From assembly GCF_003597395.2 (NCBI RefSeq), contig NC_133771.1, forward strand, positions 138,705,163 to 138,769,162: a stretch of 64,000 nt of DNA. Direction: 5' to 3'. This DNA is from Chelonoidis abingdonii (Eukaryota; Chordata; Testudines; Testudinidae). A program made the translations under genes and the position numbers. The notes beneath the pieces are model-generated. The model made no database searches, was not told the origin of the DNA, and saw only the letters and a program-made list of their open reading frames with translations. Shown piece by piece: positions 10,981 through 20,599 of the stretch (position 1 is its first letter; each line of letters opens with the position of its first letter).

Positions 10981-11766
10981 TAATAAGGAGCCTCCAGAGG
11001 AGAGGTGATCTGTGTGACAGGGAAGGAAAGTTTGGGGTCTGAGGAATGGAATGTTAAGACCAAATATAGATTACAGTTTAAAAAATGTTTTCCTTATTTA
11101 AAAGGATACATGTAAAAATGAAAAAGGTATTTAAATGGGTATATGTTCTCTTAACACTGTGGATAAGGTGGCGTCTCATGGGTTTCATAAAGAAGAAAAT
11201 ATTTTAGTAGAGATAAGGTGCAGTAATTGACTGTGAAAAAATGAAAGAAGACAGGCTCAATGCCAAGATAGGGAAAATGAGGAGGCAAAAGAAAACATGA
11301 GCTCAGTAAGAATCTGGCAGGTCTTTTGCGTTGGCTGATGTGTTTTCAGAATTAGCTAAAGCACCTTCTAGGGAAATGCCAGAGGAGAGAATAAATGTAA
11401 AGCTGAAATCACCTCCATAGCTGAAATCACCTCCATCTCTGCTACCACAGCGAGAGCAGATACTACCCCTAGATCTGAAGGGGAAGTGAGTCTCCAACTT
11501 CTTCTGATTATAGTACAGAAAACATATAGCTAATGTTCAATGCTTTCTTAAGAGTTTTTTTTGCTCTTTTCAACCTTAAAAGTACTTTTTAAAAAATCAT
11601 TGGATTAAAAACGTTTTAAACATGGAACTCTTCTGCCAAGTCATGTCAGCAGCAACAACGGACCGTCACTTACAAACATGGTAACCTGCCCACCTTCCCT
11701 TCTAGGTCACTGAAACATTTCCACTCCAATACAGTGAGATTTGATGGTCAGGTGAAAAAGGCAGAA
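10981..11766. other. no recognised gene
   Basis: Includes a short tandem duplication of agctgaaatcacctccat at about 11400-11440. No supported gene. The 64-codon minus-strand ORF at 11303-11497 covers that duplication. Confidence 0.45.
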
Positions 11767-11774
11767 TCAACAAC

Positions 11775-12014
11775 CAGGGGCGGCTCTATGTTCTTTGCCG
11801 ACCCAAGCACAGCAGTCAGATAGCCTTCAGCAGTGTTTCTGTGGGTGATCTGCTGGTCCCACATCTTCGGCAAAGTCGCAGGACTGGGGGACCTCCTGCA
11901 GGCATGCTGCCAAAGGCAGCATGACTCCTTCCCTCACGAAGACCTGCACACTGCCCCCTGTGGCTTGCCGCCCTAGGCATGTGCTTGCTGCACTCGTGCC
12001 TGGAGCTGCCCCTG
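11775..12014 (+). mobile_element. non-autonomous hAT element (240 bp) with perfect 8-bp TSD
   Basis: The element begins caggggcggctcta and ends tggagctgcccctg, a good TIR starting CAGGG as in many hAT elements. It is flanked by a perfect 8-bp duplication, tcaacaac, at 11767-11774 and 12015-12022, the hAT target length. The interior is GC-rich and foldback-prone with no transposase. Related copies lie at 32784-33055 and 57045-57197. Confidence 0.9.
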
Positions 12015-12207
12015 TCAACAACTAAACTGAGAAAGCTACAAGTTTCCAGAAAACTATTACTCCTGGTCTATTGTCTCATGAAAGCTGGCCTTGTAAGATG
12101 TAAAATTGCAGCTACTAAATATTATGTATTATTGTTAAGCAATTCTACCTTAGCTGACCCAAGGTCCCTTCCAGCCACCAGAAACAGGACTTCACTCCTG
12201 GTTGTTT

Positions 12208-12800
12208 TTAGAGTTGCTTTAACCACTTGAAGGAAGTGGCCATAATAGCTGCCAAAGTCTCTGTCCTATATGTCATTTTTACACAACTTTTAGGATGTTC
12301 TGCATGGCTCCATGTAGAATTGCTTTGTCTGTTTAGTTGGTCATCCTGCCTCTTCTTCTGACCATCAAATACGATGACTGGTTTGGAAAGATAATGTACT
12401 GTGTAGTTCCAATCTTCTGCTATTTTTGCCATTTAGTATTTGGTTTTAATGTGTTATGAAAACTGAATGTTCCTTGTACTGCCCTAACTAACTTGTAGAC
12501 ACATTTTTCTCATCAATAACTTTCATTCTCTGCCCCCTGATCTTCCATTATGGACACACTAACCTGATCCGTGTATATCAAGTTGGTGGTATCCTCTACC
12601 TGAAAGCAGTTCCTTGGATCCAATGTTCTTAAGAGCATGTCATGAGCAGATAATGTTGTGTTGTAAAATTTGGATAATGATGGAGAACATTTGCTGTCAA
12701 CCAACACAAGATCAGTCATATTAGAGGAGAACTGATGTAGCCAGTAGTTCATATTCTGGAGAGATTCATGGTCATAGTGGTGAAGGAACAAGAGCAATAG
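12208..12800 (-). pseudogene. possible transposon-derived ORF remnants
   Basis: Two minus-strand ORFs lie close together: 94 codons (12513-12797, with LLFLHHYDHESLQNM) and 74 codons (12208-12432, with KPVIVFDGQKKRQDD). The motifs 'VxFDG' and 'LLLxHHYxHE' occur in a vertebrate repeat-encoded protein family that I recall but cannot name with confidence. The order here would be inverted relative to what I expect, so rearrangement or chance is possible. Both ORFs are unusually rich in sensible hydrophobic/polar alternation compared with other ORFs in the window. Confidence 0.3.
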
Positions 12801-15089
12801 TTAGAGCCAGGCATAATACAGACTGATATAGTGCAAGTTTTTACATGTAGCTTTATCAGCACCTCTCGATCCATTTTGTGTAGCTAAACTTCAACAAGCT
12901 CCACAATCCTGGGCAATTTCTGTTTTAGGATAAGTCTTACTGAGCTTCTGATACAATATATTTTTGCTAACGTACTAATTTTGTTTGAGAATTTCCTGGA
13001 AGCAGCAGCTTTAGTCTGTGCCTAAAGAAATTATTTAATTCTCTGAGACTTTGGTCAATGAACAAAAATTACTGGTGATATTTTTCAGCTTCTAAAAAGA
13101 ATAGCACCACAACTAACAAGAGTCAGTCTCTTAAGATCAAGCTGCCTGTGCATTGAGTTAAACAGAACTTGTAAGAATGTAATAACACCACTTCATAATA
13201 TTACACCAATAATATTTTGCTTTCACTATGCGGTAGCTGTCAGGAACTGCGTTTTCATTTGGGTTATCTCTGGCAACTTCATGAAAATTTGGTTATCATT
13301 GAACAAAGAGCCACTGCAGGGGTAGGACTGATATTAGAATTTAGTATTCATCTCCTCACATACTTACTTGATGCTATGTTTCTGTCCTTCACTGCCATGA
13401 TGGCATATCTACAAATAGTGGGTGTGATTCTCCTCTCACTTATACACATTTTACATCTATGTAATTGATAACTTCACTAAAGGCAATAATCTAAATGAGA
13501 TTAGGCACAATACAATCTTCCCTTTAACACCAATTCAGTTACTTCATCCTCATATAACATTATTTCCAGATAAGATATATTTGTTTGCATGCCATTAGTA
13601 GCATTTGCAAGATTAATAAGCTTTTTAGTTTTCACACATCTCTCTAGAGTTCTTGGTGAAAATTACATTTACTCTCCAAACCAAGATCAGAATGTTGTTC
13701 ATCATTACCTTTATAAATACTTGGTACCCCAAAAAGGTCTAACTCTTCCTATGCACTACTAATTTCTCATCAAGTTGTTCATCATAGTAATGATTAAATG
13801 GTTTGCTTCTAAATTTCTTATCAAGGTTCTCATCCATACTACCAGGTGCCATTCTGAGAAGAATCAATTATCTTGACTTTTTTGCCTTTAGAGACTGTAA
13901 TTAATAACAAAACCAATTCCCTTCCCACTCATTGCTCAAAGCCTTGCTTTGTAGGTGGTGAGGAGCGACACATCTCTAGCATGAGCAGTGGGAGGCACAA
14001 TCCTGTCCAGCACAGGGTGTGCAAGCAGCCTGCTCTGCTGCCTGAAGTGGAAGGAGAATGGGACATGATTCTACTTCCCACAAGGAGAACCAGGAGGGAG
14101 AAAACCTGGTGTACAGGGGAGAGGAGGGACTATGACAACACTGAAGAGAGGGAACAAGCATGAGAAAGGCTCTTAAGCGTTTGCAGTGTGGCCAGGCACA
14201 ATGTGGCTTTTGTCAGTTGGTTGCTGTGCTGGCTGCCTGTTCCTTGGTGTGCATATAGACACCCCCCTAAAGTGTGTGGCTTCTCTGATACCAGAAGAAT
14301 TTGTACCTCAGGAAGTGATTCTATGTGGCAGTTCAGAGGTATCTGCTCTCCTGCCTCTGAGGGAAAGAGGCAGGAAGAACAGTAACACCAGCAGCCAGGG
14401 GGCGAGCCACCTCTTCCAATAATAATAAATAGACTTGGTTCTTTTGGTACCTGATCCACTGTTCCTGAGACTGTGCCTGCTTGTACTAAGCAGCCCATAA
14501 ATAAGCCATGAGGTCATGTAATGATACTTTAAGAATTGCCATGCACAAACTCTCACTGAAAATGTGGCACATCAGTGGTCATGCTGATACTCTGTATGGC
14601 TTATAGAAAGCTTAAGTTTTGTATCTTAAGGGCCATATCTTGAGAGATGTCGAGTATCTGGAATATCCATTCATCTTAGTGGAAGTTCCAAGTGTTCAGC
14701 ATCAAATTTAATTAACCTAAAAATGTCTGATGTCTAAGGGCAAAATTCTCCTCTCCTATATCTGGTGCATCTTGACTCAGATATTTTGCTCTTTGCAGGT
14801 GTGCGGCACGCCCATCGGCGTTAACTGGAGCTCCAGGTTTGTAGGGAGGACAGAATATAGAAACTGAGAGAGACCATGCAGAATTGAAGAATTTTGTCTC
14901 AAGTTTGCTCATATCATTTGTAGTTACTTTTTAATTGGGTCTTTAGTTATGCATAAAGATGAGCAAAAAAGATAAAACCAATATAATTTAATGTAGCTTG
15001 GAATAATAAGATAAATATATGTACTCACTGCTCAAACTGGGGGAGGAGAATGAGACAGCTTCAATTTTTTTTTTGTGCCTTTCCCCTTC
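12801..15089. other. no recognised gene
   Basis: AT-rich DNA up to ~13870, then a slightly GC-richer part (13920-14560) with overlapping ORFs of 60-122 codons on both strands that mirror each other and carry no domain. No exon could be defended. Confidence 0.45.
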
Positions 15090-15094
15090 CCCCC

Positions 15095-15385
15095 ACCTTA
15101 TTTATATTTTTGCTGAACTGTAACCACATGGGCTGAAATTTTCCATGCCAAGTGTCTGCCTCGGGCTGAATTTTTCTGGAAAATTTAAGCTAAAATGGTT
15201 TGGCAGTTTCTGAGAACAAGGCTAGGGCAAAATACATTGTCCATATTACATTCTCTTTATGTTTCAGTGGCCCTATAATTCAGAGCAGGGACTTGAAGTT
15301 TGACAGTGGAGTGACCTTTGTGTCAAGGATGTGCCTTTTGACATTGCCATGAACATCCACCCATATTTGGAACTGGGAATGGCTG
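15095..15385 (+). repeat. dispersed repeat family A, copy 1
   Basis: Homologous to parts of 39722-40165. Shared landmarks are ggctgaaattttccatgcc, gtctgcctcgggctgaattt, aatttaagctaaaatggttt, gacttgaagtttgacagtgg and aggatgtgccttttg. In the second copy a ~230-base insertion separates the two halves. I recognise the sequence as a widespread turtle repeat but cannot give its class. Confidence 0.65.
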
Positions 15386-16039
15386 GGCAAAGTAGACAGG
15401 GAACAAGGTGAGGGAAGAATAGGACTGTGATGAGGAGTCCACATAGGTGGAGACTGGTCCTGGCTAGGTGAGGGAAAAAGGACTGCAATGAGGAGCCAGA
15501 GCGGAGAAGAGACAGGATTGAAACAGGGACAAATTGGAGGAGAGGGAGCAGAAAGGGTCAAGGTATGGGGGAATTGGCAGAAGGATCTGTGCTCATTACA
15601 CCACAATCTGCCACTCCTGCTCTGGAGGGGAAGCATCCTGAAAGTTGGGGGGGGGGGCCCAGTGCCAAACCATGGTCCTGCCCTTTCCCCCGATGTCCTG
15701 CCCTGCGCTGCCTCTTCCCCCACACCCCTGACCCCACTCCTTTCTGCTCCCTCCTCCCAGTTGCTTGCCCTTACAGCCCTGCTTCAGAGCCTGGAATGGA
15801 ATTTGGTGTTGGGGCAGCACATGAGGGCAAGGAAGGAGATGGTATGGAGCACAAGCATATACAGATGTTCTCTGGGTGCAGTTCAAAGACATTGTCTGGA
15901 TAGCATTCAGCCTGCTCAGGTGGTTTATGGGGAGACTGGGGGGCTTGTAGGGCAGGGACTTGATGACAAGCTGCAGAGGGTGGGGGTGGATAGGTAGCCA
16001 CAGAACCCACTCAAGATAAATGGAAGAAACAGAGGCAAG
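15386..16039. other. GC-rich low-complexity stretch with overlapping ORFs
   Basis: Contains an 11-base G-run (15647-15657), CCCC/CTCC-rich tracts and ORFs up to 169 codons in three frames plus their antisense shadows (147 and 166 codons). Long open frames on both strands are expected where stop codons are depleted by GC-rich low complexity. No domain, start context or splice site supports a gene. Confidence 0.5.
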
Positions 16040-16044
16040 GCTGC

Positions 16045-17050
16045 CCTCCCCTCCTGGAGTGCACAACCAGCATAGGCAACCCCATCCACTGGTCAAGCAC
16101 CATAGGGTCTACTCAGTCCCTCCAACCATCACCCAGGAGGTCTCCGATTCTGGTTACATGAGGCAGAACCATGCTTTGGCTCACCATCTGCACACAAAGG
16201 TGAGAGTTGTGTAGCAGACGTTCTACAAGGTGGGTTTCCCCCTCAGTGGCCACTACAACCTGGTTGCTGAAAGTAGCTTCAAGATCCAGGTAAAAGACCA
16301 AAAGCTCTAAGAGGCCTGGGGGAGACCCATCAGGTGGAGATAAAATAGCTATCAGCTGTATCAGAGCTCTTTGAAGTTGGCAGAGGAAGGCATGTGCAAG
16401 CATGCTCCATGATGGATTATGAGCACCACACAGGAGTCTCTGTAGAGTCTGAAGGTGAAAGGTGTGGACCTGGCTGTGAATGCAGACCAGGGCCTGTCTG
16501 CACTCTTCCGGGAGGAAGGTCTGGGCACCTACAGAGATCCAGTGCTTCCCTAGCCAAAATAACTCCATGATCTTCCTCAGGAGTCTGTTTAGTGTCCATG
16601 AAGGTGGGCTTAGGGTGCTGGACCTGTGCCAGAGCATGGACAGGTCTAGCTGGTTGATTACCCCCCAAAGGGAAAGGCATTGGAGCTTCTCAGTCCTTTC
16701 CACAACCAGTCAGACACCCAGGCCTCCAACTGATCCAACTCCCCAGCAGGTACGGATCAATGAAAGAAAAGTAAACACCTTGATAGAGCAATGAACCCAC
16801 ACCACATTGGATGGCCTGGAATGCGGAGGGCAGGGAGCTCATCTCCCACTTGTCCCCAACCATCAGGCTTTCAACCCAGTTGGAGGAGGCTGTCAAACAG
16901 GTGGCTTGGCAGGCCTCTACCTGGGCCAGGTTTGGGCCACAAGATGAACATTGTCTGCATATCACCTGTATTCAATAGCTCCACCCACAAGTTTGGCTCT
17001 TAATGCACCAGACCTGTCATCCTCTCACAGAAGAGATAGAGGATGAGCTC
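16045..17050 (-). pseudogene. L1-Tx1-type LINE reverse transcriptase fragment
   Basis: Read on the minus strand, two overlapping-frame ORFs (91 codons, 16690-16965; 196 codons, 16113-16703) encode the middle and C-terminal part of a Tx1-clade ORF2. The catalytic box near 16945 reads YADN in place of YADD. Downstream come LAQVEACQA, then GKHWISVGAQTFLPEECRQA, then HSQVHTFHLQTLQRLLCGAH and NPSWSMLAHAFL, and finally VTRIGDLLGDGWRD. Tx1-type ORF2 proteins carry these blocks in the same order. At least one frameshift and a lost catalytic Asp show that it is dead. N-terminal endonuclease and palm start are missing. It abuts an oppositely oriented CR1 remnant at 17105. Confidence 0.8.
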
Positions 17051-17104
17051 AGTGGTGATGCTGTATAATTGGCCAGGCAGCCAGCAGTCCTAATTTACAG
17101 CTGG

Positions 17105-17865
17105 ACTCATCATGATGGAGCATTAATGCTGATTTTCAATAAGTCTTGGATCACTGGGGAAGTTCCAGAAGACCAGAAAAAGCTAATATTGTACCATTTT
17201 AAAAAGGGAAAATGGAATGACCCAGGTAACTATAGGCCTCTTGGCCCAACATTGGTCCCAGGCAAGGCAATGTAGCAGCAGATACAGGACCTGATTAATC
17301 CATAATTAAAGGAAAATAATGTAATTTAGGCAAATCAACATGAGTTTATGGAAAATAGATCCTGTCAAACTAACTTGATGTCTTTTTTTTTTTTTCAATG
17401 AGATTACAGGTTTGGTTGATAAATTATAATAATGTTGACATAACTTACATAGACTTTTGTAAGGCATTTGACTGTTACCTCATAACATTCTGATGTTTTT
17501 TTTAAAAAAAAAAAACTATGACCAGACACCTGGGCCTCCAATTGTAAAATTAATATAGAACACATTGAATGGATTAAAAACTGGCTAAGTGATGGGTCTC
17601 AAAATGCAATTGTAAACAGAGAATCATCATGGAATGGGGACGGTTCTAGTGGGATCCCAAATGCATTGGTTCTTGGCCTGATGCTATTTACAATTGTTAT
17701 CGGTGACATGAAGGAAAAGGTAAATATCACTGATAAAGTTTAAAGAAGTCACAAAAACTGGGGGAGTGGTGAATAATGAAGAGGACAGGTCACTGATTCA
17801 GAGTGATCTGTATTGCTTGGTAAATTGGATGCAAGCAAATACACATTTTAATATAGGCAGGGTCT
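17105..17865 (+). pseudogene. CR1 LINE reverse transcriptase fragment
   Basis: A plus-strand 68-codon ORF (17069-17275) contains SWITGEVPEDQKKLI, HFKKGKWNDPGNYRP and LVPGKAM, the classic start of the CR1 RT palm ('W-x-EDWKKA..KKG..DPxNYRPVSL'). Further degenerate blocks follow in other frames: a 'cagxxMFMENRSCQTN'-like stretch near 17345, the 'DFCKAFD' region near 17455, and a 'SGIPN..VLGLMLF'-like block near 17650-17690. Poly-T (17382-17396) and poly-A tracts interrupt it. Many stops and indels; an old copy. Confidence 0.75.
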
Positions 17866-18555
17866 GAATGAGCTCTCCCCTGACATCTAGTGATGAGCTG
17901 GGGGAAAAGACTTCAGAAGCAGACCATGTTTGCGTAGACATGCCTATTTAGCTTAGGTGTGCAGCAGATGGAGCTGCTTTGGCAAAATGATAAATTTGGG
18001 CTGGTTTGGATTACAAAAGAAATGTTGTTATCCTTGGTGTACGAATAAAGGACAACAGAGCTGTGCTTGGCATGCCTTAATTGAGGGGGTCACTCTAAAC
18101 CAAACTCACTTGATGAGCCAGGGGGTAGGGATGTCAAAGCTTAGTGAAGAGAAGAATGGGTGGGGTTAGATATTTCCATTTTGGGGTGTGGACTGTGTCT
18201 GTGGAGTCCTAAACACCATTTGACCTGCCCCTTTCCCAGCATTTAAAGATAGAGCTGAGTAGACAGAAATGTGAGTTCTTGTTTCTGGTTGGTGATTCCT
18301 GGAGCTGGCTCTGCTGCTGAACCAGTCTAGGGGCTCTGTCTTAGACCTTGCACCAAAAGACAACACAGAAATGGCAGTGAGGGTCCCCACTACCTGTTGA
18401 CATCACTAAGAGCTGGGTGAAATGGTGGAACCTCTGCACATGACATTGCGGGAGCAGCAGCGGACAGTTGGGGCAGACAGATGGTGGTCAGCAGCCACAG
18501 AGAGACAGCAGCAGCGGTGAGCCACTTGCAGAAGTGGTAGCAGCAGAGGCATTGC
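17866..18555. other. no recognised gene; possibly LTR-derived
   Basis: An 'aataaaggacaacag' motif near 18044 and the LTR-like end at 18721 make an LTR origin possible for all or part of this stretch. I could not fix a left boundary. ORFs of 70-74 codons carry no domain. Confidence 0.3.
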
Positions 18556-18721
18556 TCAGGACAGAAATGATAGAGGCATACAAATTGGATAATTGCATTT
18601 AGTAAATCATAACCTTTCCAATGATATCTCACATGAGCCATCTGGCATCAGGTATATCTCAGTTAAGTCATATTAATATCATAAGTAGATTTTCATAAAG
18701 AATATGGAATGACACATCACA
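18556..18721 (-). mobile_element. LTR-end fragment related to the LTR at 26974
   Basis: Homologous to 27985-28172. Shared order: gcatacaaat(t/a)gga, cagtagatcataacctttgc or its variant agtaaatcataacctttcc, a catggcat/catgagccat region, agttatgtcatatt or agttaagtcatatt, and a terminal tcaca. The terminus at 18721 matches the LTR terminus at 28172. Confidence 0.55.
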
Positions 18722-18729
18722 CCTTATTT

Positions 18730-19340
18730 TCTGGATGGCCACCTTGAGATTCTAGGCTCCGACTTGCAGAAGTGCTGAGCGCTCGCAGCTGCAATGGAAG
18801 TCCATTGGAGCTATGCTTGAATATATTACATCCTATAAAGTGATCTGAAAAATCAGATCATAATCATCTCAAATTGGACACCCAAAATTTAGTTGCTACC
18901 TTGACCTTTAAACTCTATCTTAGTTCCCCCTGTGTAAAATGGGGATAACAGCACGCCCAGACTGCCAAAGGGTGCTGTGAAAATTCATTAGTATTTGTGA
19001 AGCACTCAGGAACTATAGCAGTAAGTGGTATAGTAAAGTCCAACAAGAAATTAATGTCTTCAGTGCAGAGTTTGAATAGTGTGCAGTAAATAAGGTTTGA
19101 AGCTACAAACTGACCAATGAGGATAAAACAAAATATTGAATAGCTGCTCATTAAGTTAATGCTGTCCAATCTGTGCACTAAATGAGACACAGATGGAAAA
19201 AAATGTGTGATCATGAAATCAAAAACCGTATAATGCATACGCGCAAGGAGGGCCAAATTAAGGTTTCACAGGCCAACTTAATCCTGGCTTTTCCTAGCTC
19301 TTGGGTACTTGACTTTGCAATGTTAATATTCTTAGAATAT
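18730..19340 (+). repeat. dispersed repeat family B, copy 1
   Basis: Homologous over ~500 bases and in the same orientation to 41025-41530, with a shorter third copy at 37020-37165. Shared landmarks: cagaagtgctgag, a MIR-like section (agttccccctgtgtaaaatg in this copy), tagtatttgtgaagc, aaaacaaaatatt, gctcattaagttaatgctgt, gtgcactaaatgagac and acttgactttgcaatg. The MIR-like section suggests a composite, SINE-containing element. The class is unknown to me. Confidence 0.65.
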
Positions 19341-20580
19341 AGTTTTGTGTGTGTAATTTTTATAAAGATTAGATAAAATTTAGCAGACTTAAATGGAATA
19401 AATTGATCAGAAAATAGTGAGGATGGCAAAAGAATATATTGTAATTGCATCTCATTAGCATGTTTCTTGTTGTAGGGTGTGATTTTTTTTTTTTATTTTT
19501 ATTTTTTTTTTTTTAAAGCAACAGTTGAGCCCCAACTGGCTGTTCCTACACTGCTGAGTGTCTTCAAAACTTATGACTGAGCGAAAGTCCGCTGATGTTG
19601 ATAGGAGTTTTTCCACTGACTTCAATGAACTTTGAATTTGGCCCACATTAAGTTAATTAGGAAGTGAAGGCTGCTCAGTACAGCACATGAGCTGACCTTT
19701 AATGTTTTGAAAGAGCTTTTGGATCCCAGCTGAAACATGCTAGCTGTACAGAAGATCAAAATACTTTACTATCATTAACCCTGCTGATTTTATAAACGTT
19801 AGAATTCACTGCAATAAAGAAATGTCTTTTGTTCCAATAAAAAAAAATCTCAAAGAGGTTAAATATTTGGCTTTGATCTTGAGATCTAGAATTTTTTCAT
19901 ATCTTCCCATTACCCAGTGACTGCAACTTTCCAATCTTTAAATTTGTAGCCCTGGATTGTTGAAAGATTTTTTTTTAAGTTGTAGTTTTCCATACATTGT
20001 TTTTGTTTTGTTTTTTTTCCCCTATGGGATGAAAAAAGGTGGAGAAATAGCCAGGCAAAGACAAGTCTCCTCTTCAGAATTTCACTAAAACATTTAAGCA
20101 AAATTTTTTTTATATAGTCAATTTTTAACCAGTTGTGATTAGGAATGACTGAAACTCATTGGTGTCTATATTTTGGTGACTATGTCTGGGTGTATAGGCC
20201 CTATGAACTCAATGACAGAGTGCTTTGAGGCTGAACAGACCTCCCTTGAGTTTCTCAACATTTGTGAGTGAGTAGAGGAGAGAGACAGTACGTATAAAAG
20301 TAATGTAAGACATGTTCAGGCCACCACTAGAAGAGGACAGTTTCTGCATCCAAGAAGACAGCCCTCATCAGCTAGGTGGTTTTGGATCCCTGAAAAGAGA
20401 ATTCCTGGAGTGCAGTTAAGTGAGAATTCTTCCCTCCCCAGCTGTGTTTCTAATTGACCATATTAGCCAGAACAGGTGTCCCTTATTCTTCTCACAATCC
20501 ATCCAGGGGAGAAGAGACTGATATGTCCTATTACAGGTGTGCCCTATTAAAACAGAGGTTTATATGAAAACAGTTAAAGT
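19341..20580. other. no recognised gene; poly-T tract
   Basis: AT-rich DNA with a 33-base T-rich tract (19482-19514) interrupted by single As. A 'gacttcaatgaactttga' short foldback remnant sits near 19617. ORFs of 63 codons reflect the A/T runs. Confidence 0.5.
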
Positions 20581-20581
20581 G

Positions 20582-20599
20582 CCAGTAGATGGCGCTCTC
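20582..20599 (+). promoter_or_regulatory. CTCF-like motif
   Basis: ccagtagatggcgctctc is a near-consensus vertebrate CTCF core (CCASTAGATGGCGCT). It lies in otherwise AT-rich, repeat-poor DNA and has the same strand orientation as the pair at 3523/3570. Binding itself is inferred. Confidence 0.6.

Noticed and set aside
14396..14412. cagccagggggcgagcc as a further CTCF site
   Set aside because: Spacing and bases in the left half of the core do not fit the consensus.
13873..14556. cluster of 61-122 codon ORFs on both strands
   Set aside because: Mutually overlapping antisense shadows with no domain, no codon-position signal that I can see and no supporting context.
15280..16096. ORFs of 147, 166 and 169 codons overlapping on both strands
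   Set aside because: Long frames on both strands at once reflect GC-rich, stop-poor low-complexity sequence; no domain or splice signals.
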